NCBI RefSeq assembly: GCF_016102285.1
Contig: NZ_JACFOY010000001.1
Span: forward strand, 1,612,001-1,676,000
DNA length: 64,000 nt
From: Bartonella sp. M0177
GTDB lineage: Bacteria; Pseudomonadota; Alphaproteobacteria; Rhizobiales; Rhizobiaceae
Reading direction: 5' to 3'
A program made the position numbers and the translations under genes. Positions 17,714 to 28,417 of this stretch are shown here, one piece after another. Under the pieces are notes generated by a model. That model searched no databases. It saw only the letters and a list, made by a program, of their open reading frames with translations, and was not told the DNA's origin. Numbering within the stretch: the stretch's first letter is position 1; each line of letters begins with the position of its first letter.

Positions 17714-18628
17714 TCAGGGGAATATATGACCTTCAGCATATTTGACAGCCTTGCCGCCAATGCGTGCCGAAATCAATTTTCCGTCTTCGACATACCATTC
17801 GAGACGGATTTTTGATACGCGATTCATCTCCATTCCCTGCTCGAGCCAAATATTTTTCTTACCATCCAACGGGTTATCAAAATGCTGGACAACGCCGCAA
17901 AATGCAGACGCAGCCGAGCCGGTTGCAGCATCTTCCGAACCATCCGGACGGAACATACGCACATGGAAGGCACTCTGGAACAACTGCGTTTCCCGGCTAT
18001 AGAGGTAAAATGACGGTGTCTTTACGTTAAGCTTGTCGAAGTTCTCCATAATATAAACGGGATCAGGCGATGCACTGGCAACAGTTTTGAGATTGCGCAA
18101 AGGCACAAAAAAGAATGGAACACCCGCTGTCCAAAGCGAGGGAACATGATTTTCAAACCCTATTTCTTTGCTTTCAAGACCGAATGCCGCTGCAAAAATT
18201 TCTTTCGGTGTATCAAGCGGGAGCTGTTCGGGGAGTTTGGGCAGATCGAATTCGGCAAAAGCGACTTTCTCACTCAAATCAACCACCGCACGGATAATTC
18301 CGACTTTCTCCTCAAGAATGATAAGTGAATCATTACGGCAATTGTTTTTTATATTTTTCCGTGCGAGGGATACGGCAGCTCCGACAGTCGGATGACCGGC
18401 AAATGACATTTCTCCATCCGGTTTGAAAATTCGCAAATTGGCAACATGTTTTTCATCTTTCGGCGGATTGACGAAAACAGTTTCCGACAAATTGAATTCA
18501 CGCGCGATAGACTGCATCTGCTGATCGGTCAAACCGTTTGACTCATGCACAATTGCTACAGGATTGCCCGAGAGAACCGTGTCACTGAATACGTCGTAAA
18601 CTTCAAAAAAACGGCCATGATACGCCAC
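17714..18628 (-). CDS. PhzF-family isomerase/epimerase
   Basis: Cytoplasmic enzyme of the diaminopimelate-epimerase fold, 304 residues from the chosen start. Family signatures are clear: [20 protein letters not shown] near the N-terminus, then [12 protein letters not shown] with the general acid/base Glu, [10 protein letters not shown], and [19 protein letters not shown] near the C-terminus. An in-frame ATG 25 codons further up (18703) would add a tail unlike any PhzF; GTG at 18628, preceded by AAGGGGAA, fits better. The substrate is not evident because there is no phenazine cluster nearby. Single gene. Confidence 0.88.
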   Translation of the reverse strand: MAYHGRFFEVYDVFSDTVLSGNPVAIVHESNGLTDQQMQSIAREFNLSETVFVNPPKDEKHVANLRIFKPDGEMSFAGHPTVGAAVSLARKNIKNNCRNDSLIILEEKVGIIRAVVDLSEKVAFAEFDLPKLPEQLPLDTPKEIFAAAFGLESKEIGFENHVPSLWTAGVPFFFVPLRNLKTVASASPDPVYIMENFDKLNVKTPSFYLYSRETQLFQSAFHVRMFRPDGSEDAATGSAASAFCGVVQHFDNPLDGKKNIWLEQGMEMNRVSKIRLEWYVEDGKLISARIGGKAVKYAEGHIFP

Positions 18629-18736
18629 GGTAGCAGTTCCCCTTTTGCAATAAAGCTCATTTATAATATAAAACCTTTCCACTCTATGCTTATGATGAAA
18701 CACGCCGATATGTAAAGTTTCATTATGCTAAAAATA

Positions 18737-18766
18737 AAAGGACACAGCCTTGAGGCTGCATCCTTT
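18737..18766 (-). terminator. Terminator after the DUF992 gene
   Basis: On the minus strand AAAGGA...CAGCC-TCAA-GGCTG...TCCTTT is followed by TTTTATTTTT. It ends the DUF992 transcript before the PhzF gene. Confidence 0.8.
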
Positions 18767-18846
18767 CTGTTAAAACGTCTCGTCTCTCAACAAACAATTG
18801 TGTCGAAAAGTTTTATTCTTTTCGCCAGATTTGAAGTTTTAAAAAA

Positions 18847-19341
18847 TTATTTGTTATCGGCGCTCAAAGTCAATTTCGAAACGCCAATAGCGATATTGGC
18901 TCCCTCATGAGCTTCTACACTCACCGGTTGCAAAGAAAAAGCTTTGTTGTCGCCAACGAGTAAATTTGCTCCGCCACCAACACCGGCAGCAGCGTCGACA
19001 CTGACCCCCTCATATTTGCCTACAAGAATTCCGGACTTGTAGGCGTCTTTACTGGCCGCCATGACCATCCAGGATAATTGTCCGGCACCTGCTTTACCAA
19101 TATCTATGCCGAGCTGTTCGATCTTGCCGACATATTTATCTGTCTCGGCGCCTTTATCATTCGGCTGGAAAACACAAGTTAACTTTTCTGTCGCTTTGAA
19201 GATATGTCCCTCGGCGCCCTGCCCTGTACAGACAAGCACTCCGATTGTGACTTTGTCATCCGCAAAAGCTCCCGAAGCACTCAAACAAGCGCTCCCGACC
19301 ACGACCCCGGCAATAACAATATTTCTCAAAAAATGTGACAT
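18847..19341 (-). CDS. DUF992-family secreted protein
   Basis: Small exported protein of about 164 residues. The start at 19341 (MSHFLRN) has AAGGA nine bases upstream. A signal peptide, IVIAGVVVGSACLSASGAFA, is cleaved before DDKVTIG. The mature part has the DUF992 pattern: GVLVCTGQGAEGHIFKATEK with LTCVF, then an alternation of GxDIGxxGxG and SWMVMA stretches and a glycine-rich GKYEGVSVDAAAGVGGGANL region. Function is unknown; the family is common in Rhizobiales and is probably periplasmic. It is followed by its own terminator, so it is monocistronic. Confidence 0.88.
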   Translation of the reverse strand: MSHFLRNIVIAGVVVGSACLSASGAFADDKVTIGVLVCTGQGAEGHIFKATEKLTCVFQPNDKGAETDKYVGKIEQLGIDIGKAGAGQLSWMVMAASKDAYKSGILVGKYEGVSVDAAAGVGGGANLLVGDNKAFSLQPVSVEAHEGANIAIGVSKLTLSADNK

Positions 19342-19516
19342 TATATTTGATCCTTCTCTACTAACCATTCCAAATTTGGCGTATATTAAAAAAAATACAA
19401 GTTGCCTGAAGAGAAGTTTTGAAGAGTAGCATTGAATTCTTATAACTTACGATACGAAACGTGATCGATACGATTCAATTTATTCAGCATTCTTTAAGGT
19501 TTTAACGAGGAAGGCC

Positions 19517-19858
19517 ATGAATTTCCGGTTAGCTAAATTATTTGTTATACCTTTGTTCTTATCCACAACGCTTGCTATAAACGCCGATGCAGTCGAGTTA
19601 AATAGCCCTTTGGCCCCCATAGTCCGCCCGCAAAATGCCCCGCTTCCTCACTCGAATTATGGAGTTCCAAAACCTAACCGTAATTATAAACCGGAGCTGA
19701 CACATCCTTCCGGTCCCACATATAAACTGGATACCGGCCCTGATATAAATCATCAGCAATGGTGTAGCGATCGTTATAAAAGCTATCGTTCGTCGGACGA
19801 TACTTATATAGATCGGGGTGGCGTTCGCCAGACCTGCAAGTCACCTTTTCCTAGATAA
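19517..19858 (+). CDS. BA14K-family small secreted protein
   Basis: 113-residue exported protein with a signal peptide (KLFVIPLFLSTTLAINADA), a proline- and asparagine-rich linker, and a C-terminal BA14K motif. That motif is visible as QWCSDRYKSYRSSDDTYIDR then GGVRQTCKSPF. It matches the pattern WCxxRYRSYxxxxxTYxxxxGxRxxC of the Brucella 14-kDa immunoreactive, lectin-like protein. GAGGAAGG precedes the ATG. It stands alone and is divergent from the DUF992 gene, so the 150 bases between them hold both promoters. Function beyond the envelope is unknown. Confidence 0.82.
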   Translation: MNFRLAKLFVIPLFLSTTLAINADAVELNSPLAPIVRPQNAPLPHSNYGVPKPNRNYKPELTHPSGPTYKLDTGPDINHQQWCSDRYKSYRSSDDTYIDRGGVRQTCKSPFPR

Positions 19859-19898
19859 ATGATTTTTATAAACGGGATGCGCTTTTATGTGAGATCTA

Positions 19899-20300
19899 TT
19901 AAGCGGTCGGTCGTTCATCTACCGGCCGGACAAGATGATCGTTATCATAATCAATGATGTTTTTCTTCGTCTGCCGATTTCGACTAAGCGGCAATTGCAA
20001 ATGATGCCGCTACATTGTCTGCACTTACCCGTCTTTTGAATAGGTATCAGGAATAATCTTTCATCGCAGTCAACCGGGCTTTTCCGGCTTTGCTCAAACC
20101 ATCGGCTTGTCGATTATATCCGGTAAAATATGCGGTCAATCCGGATAATCTTCGGGCAGCCCGACAAAGTCATAACCGGGGTTTCCCGAAACGAATAATC
20201 AAACAATTGACCGGAATGGGGCAAAAACAAGCATGACGCCACAACGTTTTAGCCCCGCGCGTTGATCGTGAGTTGCAAGCCGGTTATCGCGATTGTTGAT
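19899..20300 (-). pseudogene. Decayed protein-coding gene, family unknown
   Basis: The stretch between the BA14K gene and ilvC has no intact ORF, but minus-strand frames give successive protein-like blocks. In order they are RDNRLATHDQRAGLKRCGVM, SGNPGYDFVGLPEDYPD, TAYFTGYNRQADGLSKAGKA, SADNVAASFAIAA and KNIIDYDNDHLVRPVDERPT, ending at TAA 19899. Stops and frame changes separate them, which points to a gene with several lesions. I cannot name it. Confidence 0.45.
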
Positions 20301-20323
20301 TTTCTATATGAATATCAAAAGAA

Positions 20324-20346
20324 AAGGGCTGACATCGTCAGCCCTT
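20324..20346 (-). terminator. Terminator after ilvC
   Basis: Perfect 10-bp stem AAGGGCTGAC/GTCAGCCCTT with a 3-base loop, followed by TTTTCTTTT on the minus strand, 30 bases beyond the ilvC stop. Confidence 0.9.
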
Positions 20347-20376
20347 CTTCAACATTTGAACTATCAAAGTTCGCAA

Positions 20377-22082
<1,706 letters not shown>

Positions 22083-22094
22083 TTTCGTTTGCGT

Positions 22095-22114
22095 ACCGTA
22101 CCGTACGGTTCGTA
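22095..22114. promoter_or_regulatory. Candidate TetR operator
   Basis: The stretch ACCGTACCGTACGGTTCGT contains the perfect 10-bp palindrome ACCGTACGGT (22100-22109), overlapped by a repeat of ACCGT. It lies directly before the TetR gene, where autorepressor sites usually sit. No binding data; inference from position and symmetry. Confidence 0.5.
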
Positions 22115-22264
22115 ACCATGCTACGAGAAATCGGCAATATCAAGTATTATTTTCAGTAAAAAATTTCTTTTTTGTTTTGAACGAGATTTGTCAGGATAAT
22201 TTTACCGGCTTTGCTCCCTTCTGGTTCATGAACAAAGCCGGTACGAGACAGATAATTTTGTCTT

Positions 22265-24190
22265 TCAAACGGTAATCTGGGTGCCTATTTCCACAACCCG
22301 ACCGGTTGGAATCTGGAAATATTCGGTTGCATCGGCGGCAGTTCTGGCAAGGAAAATATAGAATTTATCCTGCCACATCGGCATATCGGATTTGGCCGCA
22401 GGTTTGATCGAACGACGGGACACAAAAAAGGATGTCGTCATAATATCGAATTTCCAGCCGAGTTTGCGACATATTGCCAAAGCCTTCGGAATGTTTGGCT
22501 GCTCCATGTAACCGAACGTTAAAGTAACTTGCATGAAACGTTCATTAAACTGGGAAACACGGGCACGATCCACCGAAGGCACACGTGGCGTTGAAGCCGT
22601 ATTCACCGTCAATATCACATTGTTTTCATGCAAAACTTTATAATGTTTGAGGCTGTGCATCAAAGCACTGGGTGCGCTCTTCGGATCGCTTGTCAAAAAG
22701 ACCGCTGTGCCAGGTACAATGATTGGAGGCTTTTCCGCCATTTTATTAACAATCAGATCAAGCGGTACCTCGGCCTTACGGGTTTTCTGGAACAAATGCC
22801 GACTGCCCCGAACCCATGTCCACATAACGAGCACAACACTAAAGGCAAGCCCCACCGATACCCAGCCGCCATCATGGATTTTAACGAGATTGGCACTGAA
22901 GAAAAGAAGATCAAGACAGAGAAACGCCAGCGTCGGCACGAGACATAAAGCAAGGCTCCATTTCCAGATGCGTTTCATGACAATGAAAAGCAAAGAAGTT
23001 GTCACAATCATGTTGCCGGTAACCGAAATGCCGTAAGCTGCTGCCAGATTGGAGGATTTTTCAAAGCCGATCACAAGACAAATAACAATCACCGCAAGAA
23101 GCAGATTAACCCGCGGCATATAGATTTGTCCGAGATTCTTTTCCGAAGTGTGTAAAATTTCAAGTCGCGGCAAAATATTGAGCTGGACAGCCTGACGCGC
23201 CATGGAAAAAGCACCAGTTATAACAGCTTGGGAAGCGATCACTGTTGCCATAGTTGCAAGCACAATCATCGGGATGAGCGACCATTCCGGCAACATTTGA
23301 TAAAATGGATTAATTGTGTTGCGCCCGTGAGAAAGAATAAAGGCCCCCTGCCCCAAATAATTGAGGACAAGGCAGGGAAATACTATCCACAGCCAAGCTG
23401 CAACGATTGGCCGGCGTCCGAAATGGCCAAGATCGGCATAAAGTGCTTCAGCGCCGGTCACCGCCAGAAATACCGCTCCAACTGCCGCAAAGGATGTCGC
23501 CGGATTGCTGACAATATAGGAAATGGCATACCAGGGAAATAATGATTTCAGAATCGTCAGATCGTCAAATATATGAAAAAGCCCGAAACCACCTAAAGCC
23601 AGAAACCAGACCAGCGTTATCGGCCCGAAGACGATGGCAACCTTGCCTGTGCCAAATCGTTGTACGGCGAAAAGTGCCACCAGAATGACAAGTGTAAGCG
23701 GCACGATAAAAGGCTCGAGATCGGGAGCAACAACCTCCATACCTTCAACCGCAGACAACACTGAAACAGCGGGTGTAATGACGGCATCACCGAAAAACAG
23801 GGAAGCGCCGAGAATCCCAATTCCCAATGCCCAACCACCTTTTCTACGAAAGGTCGAGCGCGCGAGCGCCATAAGGGAGAGAATACCGCCTTCCCCGTTG
23901 TTATCGGCGCGCAAAACAAACACCACATATTTGATTGTAACAATAAGCAGTAAAGCCCAGAATATCAGGGAAATTACGCCATAAACGTCATATTTCAAAA
24001 TGTCATGGTTTCCGGCACCAGCGCGTAAGGCCTCACGGAAAGCATAAATCGGGCTGGTACCGATATCGCCATAGACAACGCCGATAGCGCCAATCAAAAG
24101 GAGTAAAAAACTCTCTTTCGAATGGTCATTATTTTCATCAGCTGTCGTGAGATCGTCGCTCACAGCGTCAATATCTTGAGGGTCCGCCAT
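22265..24190 (-). CDS. kup: Low-affinity potassium uptake protein Kup
   Basis: Inner-membrane K+/H+ symporter, 641 residues. The family signature GAIGVVYGDIGTSPIYAFRE is at about 35-54, followed by some twelve spans. Further conserved parts are ILGASLFFGDAVITPAVSVL, VTGAEALYADLGHFGR and NPFYQMLPEW. The C-terminal cytoplasmic domain (from about 470) carries GTAVFLTSDPKSAPSALMHS and ends VVEIGTQITV, as in other Kup proteins. AAAGGA lies before the ATG. A long N-terminal acidic lead (residues 1-25) is usual in Rhizobiales. A decayed second copy lies at about 17.4 kb. It stands alone between divergent and convergent neighbours. Confidence 0.96.
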   Translation of the reverse strand: MADPQDIDAVSDDLTTADENNDHSKESFLLLLIGAIGVVYGDIGTSPIYAFREALRAGAGNHDILKYDVYGVISLIFWALLLIVTIKYVVFVLRADNNGEGGILSLMALARSTFRRKGGWALGIGILGASLFFGDAVITPAVSVLSAVEGMEVVAPDLEPFIVPLTLVILVALFAVQRFGTGKVAIVFGPITLVWFLALGGFGLFHIFDDLTILKSLFPWYAISYIVSNPATSFAAVGAVFLAVTGAEALYADLGHFGRRPIVAAWLWIVFPCLVLNYLGQGAFILSHGRNTINPFYQMLPEWSLIPMIVLATMATVIASQAVITGAFSMARQAVQLNILPRLEILHTSEKNLGQIYMPRVNLLLAVIVICLVIGFEKSSNLAAAYGISVTGNMIVTTSLLFIVMKRIWKWSLALCLVPTLAFLCLDLLFFSANLVKIHDGGWVSVGLAFSVVLVMWTWVRGSRHLFQKTRKAEVPLDLIVNKMAEKPPIIVPGTAVFLTSDPKSAPSALMHSLKHYKVLHENNVILTVNTASTPRVPSVDRARVSQFNERFMQVTLTFGYMEQPNIPKALAICRKLGWKFDIMTTSFFVSRRSIKPAAKSDMPMWQDKFYIFLARTAADATEYFQIPTGRVVEIGTQITV

Positions 24191-24291
24191 AGCGCAATCC
24201 TTTCAGCCGAAATTTTAATTGTGTTAAAGAGATCAAAAACGGGCAAAAGGTTACCCGAACTATTTATTTCAGTTGACACCCGATCGGGCAG

Positions 24292-25029
24292 TTAAATGGC
24301 CAACGCTCTTTTGAACCTTAGAACGGTTTCCCTCATTCCATGTTCCAAAGCATCTGCAATAAGTCCGTGGCCGATCGAAACTTCATAAAGCCATGGCACG
24401 TTTTTGACAAGGGGGGCGAGATTGGGCACTGTCAAATCATGCCCGGCATTGACAAGAAGCCCCAACTGTTTTGCCTTTTCAGCAACAAGTGTCACCGCTT
24501 CGAGTGCGAGCAACTGTTTTTTATCACTGTCATAGGCATCACCATAAGGGCCGGTATAAATCTCGATACCGTCGGCGCCCAGCGCTTTTGCTCTATCAAG
24601 GCCGTCAATCACCGGATTTACAAATAAAATGACGCGGATCGAGCGATCTTTCAGCCGTTTGACAATCGGTTCCAAAAACGCACTATCCTTCGCAAAATTC
24701 CAACCGTGATCGGAAGTCGACTGGTCGGGAGAGTCGGGAACCAATGTTATCTGGTTGGCATAAGTTTCAGCCAAATCGAGAAAGTTATCGTCAGGATAAC
24801 CTTCAATATTGAATTCCCGATTTGGAAATTCATCATCAATCAAACGACGTATATCGGGAAGATCGGTAAATCTAATATGGCGCTGGTCAGGACGCGGATG
24901 AACAGTTATGCCGTCAGCACCGGCGTCAAGCGCAATGCGTCCCATACCGACAACGCTCGGCCAAGGCAAATTCCGGCGGTTGCGCAACACCGCGATGGCG
25001 TTAAGATTAACCGAAAGTTTTATTGTCAT
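24292..25029 (-). CDS. pdxJ: Pyridoxine 5'-phosphate synthase
   Basis: Final ring-closing step of de novo vitamin B6 synthesis: condenses 1-deoxyxylulose 5-phosphate with 3-amino-2-oxopropyl phosphate. About 245 residues in a TIM barrel. Family motifs are present: [16 protein letters not shown] at the start, [20 protein letters not shown] with the catalytic His and phosphate-binding residues, then [21 protein letters not shown] with the conserved loop, and [11 protein letters not shown] near the C-terminus. ATG 25029 ([10 protein letters not shown]) fits family N-termini; an ATG three codons earlier is less likely. acpS, its frequent neighbour in other bacteria, is absent here. Confidence 0.96.
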   Translation of the reverse strand: MTIKLSVNLNAIAVLRNRRNLPWPSVVGMGRIALDAGADGITVHPRPDQRHIRFTDLPDIRRLIDDEFPNREFNIEGYPDDNFLDLAETYANQITLVPDSPDQSTSDHGWNFAKDSAFLEPIVKRLKDRSIRVILFVNPVIDGLDRAKALGADGIEIYTGPYGDAYDSDKKQLLALEAVTLVAEKAKQLGLLVNAGHDLTVPNLAPLVKNVPWLYEVSIGHGLIADALEHGMRETVLRFKRALAI

Positions 25030-25134
25030 CGACAGCACCTATAAAGTCCGCTTAAAATCTGTAGTATTGAAAACTTCAAACCTTATACAAAATTCTACAT
25101 ATAACTTAATTGAGCCACAAGAAAGGTCAAAAGC

Positions 25135-25530
25135 ATGTTACCCGAAGATACAATACCGGTGATCTCCAAGATCAAAACCAACCGCGCCGGTGCAATCGGT
25201 TTTTCTATTAACGGTGTGCTTGCGTCTTCCGATGTGGAAAATCTCTATGGACTTTTTGAAGCGGAAGCAGAAGGCTTCAACCATATAGATATGATTGTCA
25301 TTTTTAAAGAATATGACGGAATTGATTGGGAAAGCCTCTTTAACGAAGACACAGCCAAGATCAGGGCAGAAGCTTTCAAAAAATTGAGGCGTTATGCCAT
25401 TGTCGGCGGCCCTTCCTGGCTCAATCTGGCAGTTGAATTTTTCCGGCCTTTCGGACGTATCGAAACAAAATGGTTTGCTTCTGAAAATATTGATAAAGCC
25501 TGGGACTATATCGAAGCAAAACCTGTTTGA
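25135..25530 (+). CDS. SpoIIAA-like (STAS-fold, DUF3478) protein
   Basis: 131-residue soluble protein with the pattern of the SpoIIAA-like family: an N-terminal strand with IGFSINGVLASSDVENLYGL, a central VIFKEYDGIDWESLF, and a C-terminal YAIVGGPSWLNLAVEFFRPF followed by GRIETKWFASENIDKAWDYI. Such proteins adopt a STAS-like fold and are often membrane-associated, but they have no settled role. AAGAAAGG precedes the ATG. It is divergent from pdxJ, with about 100 bases between them for both promoters. No partner kinase or sigma-factor regulator is nearby. Confidence 0.8.
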   Translation: MLPEDTIPVISKIKTNRAGAIGFSINGVLASSDVENLYGLFEAEAEGFNHIDMIVIFKEYDGIDWESLFNEDTAKIRAEAFKKLRRYAIVGGPSWLNLAVEFFRPFGRIETKWFASENIDKAWDYIEAKPV

Positions 25531-26110
25531 TCATATCAAACATTCAACTTTTACGTTGTTTCTGACGGGCGGTAAAAAACCGGTTTATCCATGAAAAATG
25601 CGACCGCAACATGCTTTCCCCAACCGGATTTCTGATATTATCGGCAAGAAACACTGCAAAAGACACGACTTTACCGATAGCAATAGCTAACCCGATATAG
25701 CTTCAAAAGAACCGGCATTTGAAAGACAACAGATAACAGAATTGTTGTTCTCACTGTTGGTTTATAGCCGAAGCAAAGTTGCCGCATCATTTAAAATAAC
25801 CGGTGGCTCCGGTTTTTTACAAAACCGGCTTTAATAAAGTTGGATAACTCGGTTTTATGAATATTTTTGCCGATATTCGAATCCGGTTAAAACCGGAGCT
25901 CGAAGTGTTCCGCTTGATTGGAACTTTTTCTGGCACAAAGGATGGACGGACAGAATAGTTGCACTACGGCGCGCCTCCATTTTCTAAATCGGTTGTTGAT
26001 AAGCTCAAAAAAAGGAACGGTTTTTTCTGACAATTCCTGTGCATTTTTATCAAAATTATCAATATTTAAGGTTATTATCCGTTCAAATAAACTTGCAGAC
26101 CAATAGTCTC
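25531..26110. other. Intergenic region before dctA
   Basis: About 580 bases without a gene that I can support. ACCGG-TGGCT-CCGGT followed by six T (25799-25819) may terminate the SpoIIAA-like gene. A minus-strand frame of 76 codons (25887-26117) has no ribosome site or recognisable family, and I leave it uncalled. Confidence 0.35.
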
Positions 26111-26139
26111 TTGGCATATGACTTGCTAGACTTTATTGT
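26111..26139 (+). promoter_or_regulatory. Predicted sigma-70 promoter of dctA
   Basis: TTGGCA and TATTGT are separated by exactly 17 bases. Transcription would start near 26146, at the first base-pair of the structured leader. Confidence 0.5.
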
Positions 26140-26144
26140 AGAAG

Positions 26145-26200
26145 TCGACCGGGTGGTGGCCGAGGAGCCGCCGATGCAACATGAGTAATAGCACGGTCGA
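26145..26200 (+). promoter_or_regulatory. Structured 5' leader of dctA
   Basis: A 7-bp outer stem TCGACCG/CGGTCGA (26145-26151 with 26194-26200) encloses an inner hairpin GGTGG/CCGCC and a single-stranded joint. The ribosome site GAGGGAGG follows within ten bases. It does not match a riboswitch class that I know. Confidence 0.4.
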
Positions 26201-26215
26201 TCAGAGGGAGGCTTC

Positions 26216-27559
26216 ATGGCTTACAAAATTGAACAAATGAAACAACCACATCATCGTCGTGCGCTCTATAAAGTACTTTATGTACAGGTGATATTCGCGA
26301 TTATCTGTGGTATTTTGCTCGGATATTTTTATCCTGATGTCGGTGCATCGTTGAAGCCACTTGGTGATGCCTTCATCAAATTGGTTAAGATGATTATCGC
26401 ACCGGTTATCTTTTTGACCATTGTAAGTGGTATTGCCGGTATGAGCGACTTGAAAAAAGTCGGACGGGTTGCCGGTAAATGCATGCTTTATTTTATCACC
26501 TTTTCAACTCTGGCTTTGATTGTCGGTTTGATCATCGGAAATGTGTTGGAACCGGGTGCCGGAATGCACATTGATCCGGCTTCGCTCGACACCGCTGCGG
26601 TTAAAGTTTACGCCGAAAAAGCCCATGATGCATCAATCGTCAAATTCTTGATGAACATCATTCCTTCCACTGTGGTTTCGGCTTTTGCAGAAGGTGACAT
26701 TCTTCAGGTACTGTTCTTTTCCATATTGTTCGGTATTGCTTTGGGATCAGTTGGTGAACGTGGCCGTCCTATTCTGGATTTCATCCATGCTCTTTCCACA
26801 CCGATTTTCAAATTGGTAGCCATTCTCATGAAAGCAGCTCCTATCGGCGCTTTCGGTGCTATGGCTTTCACAATCGGCAAATACGGTATTCATTCGGTCA
26901 TCAACCTGTTCTTCCTCGTCGCAACCTTCTATATCACCTCGATTTTGTTTGTTGTCGTCATTCTCGGGGCTGTCTGCCGCTATAACGGCATTTCGATCTT
27001 CAGAGTGATTCGCTACATCAAGGATGAATTGCTACTGGTTCTCGGTACTTCCTCTTCCGAGGCAGCGTTACCAACCTTGATGGAAAAGATGGAAAATGCG
27101 GGAGCAAAAAAATCGGTCGTTGGTCTGGTTATTCCGACAGGCTATTCGTTCAACCTCGACGGTACCAACATCTATATGACATTGGCTACGTTGTTCATCG
27201 CACAAGCTTTGGATATTAATCTCACCCTCGAGCACCAGATCCTTATCCTTGTTGTCGCGATGATCTCCTCGAAAGGTGCTGCCGGTGTGACCGGTGCCGG
27301 TTTTATTACGCTGGCCGCTACACTTGGCGCTGTTCCGGCTATTCCTGTTGCCGGTATGGCAATTATTCTCGGTATCGACCGTTTCATGTCGGAATGCCGT
27401 GCATTGACCAATCTCGTCGGTAATGCGGTTGCCTGTATTGTGGTTGCACGTTGGGAAAACGAGCTTGACACAGTCCAACTTCACAAGGTTCTAGGCGGGC
27501 ATGAACATCAACATGGTCATCATCATGTTGAAGAACCGAAAAGTGGAGATGCGCATTAA
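26216..27559 (+). CDS. dctA: C4-dicarboxylate:cation symporter (DctA, DAACS family)
   Basis: Inner-membrane uptake of succinate, fumarate and malate with Na+ or H+; 447 residues. Family motifs: [20 protein letters not shown] followed by IVSGIAGM near 40-75, the serine-rich re-entrant loop [16 protein letters not shown] at about 280, and [20 protein letters not shown] at about 305, which carries the NLDGT substrate-binding signature. The C-terminus ends in a His-rich cytoplasmic tail ([19 protein letters not shown]), which is unusual and might bind metal. A strong GAGGGAGG ribosome site and a structured leader precede it. The dctB/dctD two-component genes that often accompany dctA are absent. 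Confidence 0.95.
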   Translation: MAYKIEQMKQPHHRRALYKVLYVQVIFAIICGILLGYFYPDVGASLKPLGDAFIKLVKMIIAPVIFLTIVSGIAGMSDLKKVGRVAGKCMLYFITFSTLALIVGLIIGNVLEPGAGMHIDPASLDTAAVKVYAEKAHDASIVKFLMNIIPSTVVSAFAEGDILQVLFFSILFGIALGSVGERGRPILDFIHALSTPIFKLVAILMKAAPIGAFGAMAFTIGKYGIHSVINLFFLVATFYITSILFVVVILGAVCRYNGISIFRVIRYIKDELLLVLGTSSSEAALPTLMEKMENAGAKKSVVGLVIPTGYSFNLDGTNIYMTLATLFIAQALDINLTLEHQILILVVAMISSKGAAGVTGAGFITLAATLGAVPAIPVAGMAIILGIDRFMSECRALTNLVGNAVACIVVARWENELDTVQLHKVLGGHEHQHGHHHVEEPKSGDAH

Positions 27560-27598
27560 TGCCATTCCACTTTTTCCGGAATGCTTGATAAATTGATG

Positions 27599-27626
27599 AA
27601 AAAGCCCCGACACAACGGGGCTTTTT
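27599..27626 (+). terminator. Terminator after dctA
   Basis: Stem AAAAAGCCCCG/CGGGGCTTTTT with a 6-base loop, about 40 bases after the stop, followed by CTTTT. Confidence 0.92.
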
Positions 27627-27769
27627 CTTTTCTGTCCACACGAGTTTTTTAAAAATACACCTTCAGCATTTTTAAAAATGACGGATTTCAAAATCGTCTT
27701 TAAATAGCTTTTAAACTTTGCCGACATAGCAAAGGGAGCTTCTCAAACGATATTTTCTCACTCCATACG

Positions 27770-28075
27770 TCAAATTTTGCTTAAAAGCCCCAATTCTTTG
27801 GCAACAAAATAATAAAATGTCACCCGATTCTTCATATGTTCCGTTTTCAGTAATTCAGCGGCCTTTTTCACTGCGAGTTTGCTCTTTTGCGCGTCTGCAC
27901 CAAGCTTTTCTTCCGCCCATTTTTCAACCCGTTGAAGCTCTTTCTGATCGCTTACAGCAACCTCTGCAGCATCGCGATTTTGCAAAGCAAGCGACAAACG
28001 GTTCTCAAGCCGTTTGACTGCATCCTCGTCGGGATTTGCGTCATATTTTTTTATTTGCTCCAAATGGTTCTTCAT
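27770..28075 (-). CDS. DUF2853-family protein
   Basis: 101-residue charged, helical cytoplasmic protein. It matches the DUF2853 pattern: a start with HLEQIKKYDANPDEDAVKRL, then LSLALQNRDAAEVAVSDQKE with LQRVEKWAEEKLG, and a conserved end RVTFYYFVAKELGLLSKI. No catalytic motif is evident and the function is unknown. It is transcribed leftward toward dctA, ending on the far side of the dctA terminator. On the other side it faces the tmRNA region, where a plus-strand terminator lies at 28189. Confidence 0.85.
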   Translation of the reverse strand: MKNHLEQIKKYDANPDEDAVKRLENRLSLALQNRDAAEVAVSDQKELQRVEKWAEEKLGADAQKSKLAVKKAAELLKTEHMKNRVTFYYFVAKELGLLSKI

Positions 28076-28188
28076 TGCTTTCAGGCTCCTATCGGAAAAA
28101 TTGGTGATATTTTTTAAAACGAACGGTTAATTGATCTTCCGTTAAACCCGTTTCGGACTTTATGCCCCTGAAAAAATCAGAGTCAGCG

Positions 28189-28211
28189 CCGGACAGGTCC
28201 GGTATTTTTTT
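28189..28211 (+). terminator. Plus-strand terminator upstream of ssrA
   Basis: Perfect CCGGAC-AG-GTCCGG stem followed by TATTTTTTT. No plus-strand gene precedes it, because DUF2853 is divergent. It may end a short unannotated RNA arising in 28080-28185, or insulate ssrA. Confidence 0.6.
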
Positions 28212-28294
28212 GATCTTTACCAAGTAGAAAATAGAGCGCGAAAAAGTTAGACAACCCCCCTTCCCTCTTTACCCTGATTTACCTATATTGGGCG

Positions 28295-28375
28295 TGCTGG
28301 CTTGCCAGCTATGGTAATAAATGGACAGTGTAATAAACCCATTGGACCCGGGGGCGGTACCCGGCGCCTCCACCA
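28295..28375 (+). ncRNA. ssrA: tmRNA acceptor piece (two-piece, permuted ssrA)
   Basis: The 3' half of the tRNA-like domain comes first in the gene. A T-arm CCGGG-GGCGGTA-CCCGG is followed by the acceptor strand CGCCTCC, discriminator A and an encoded CCA ending at 28375. CGCCTCC pairs with GGGGGCG, which begins the coding piece at 28418. The 42 bases between them are the loop removed during maturation. The 5' limit is approximate; a GCTGGC/GCCAGC hairpin lies at its start. Confidence 0.88.
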
Positions 28376-28417
28376 CAACCAAAACGGCTCACGCTTTGTA
28401 GCTGTTTTTGTTATGAA

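Noticed and set aside
25887-26117. Minus-strand frame of 76 codons before dctA
   Set aside because: No ribosome site, no recognised family, and it covers the predicted dctA promoter.
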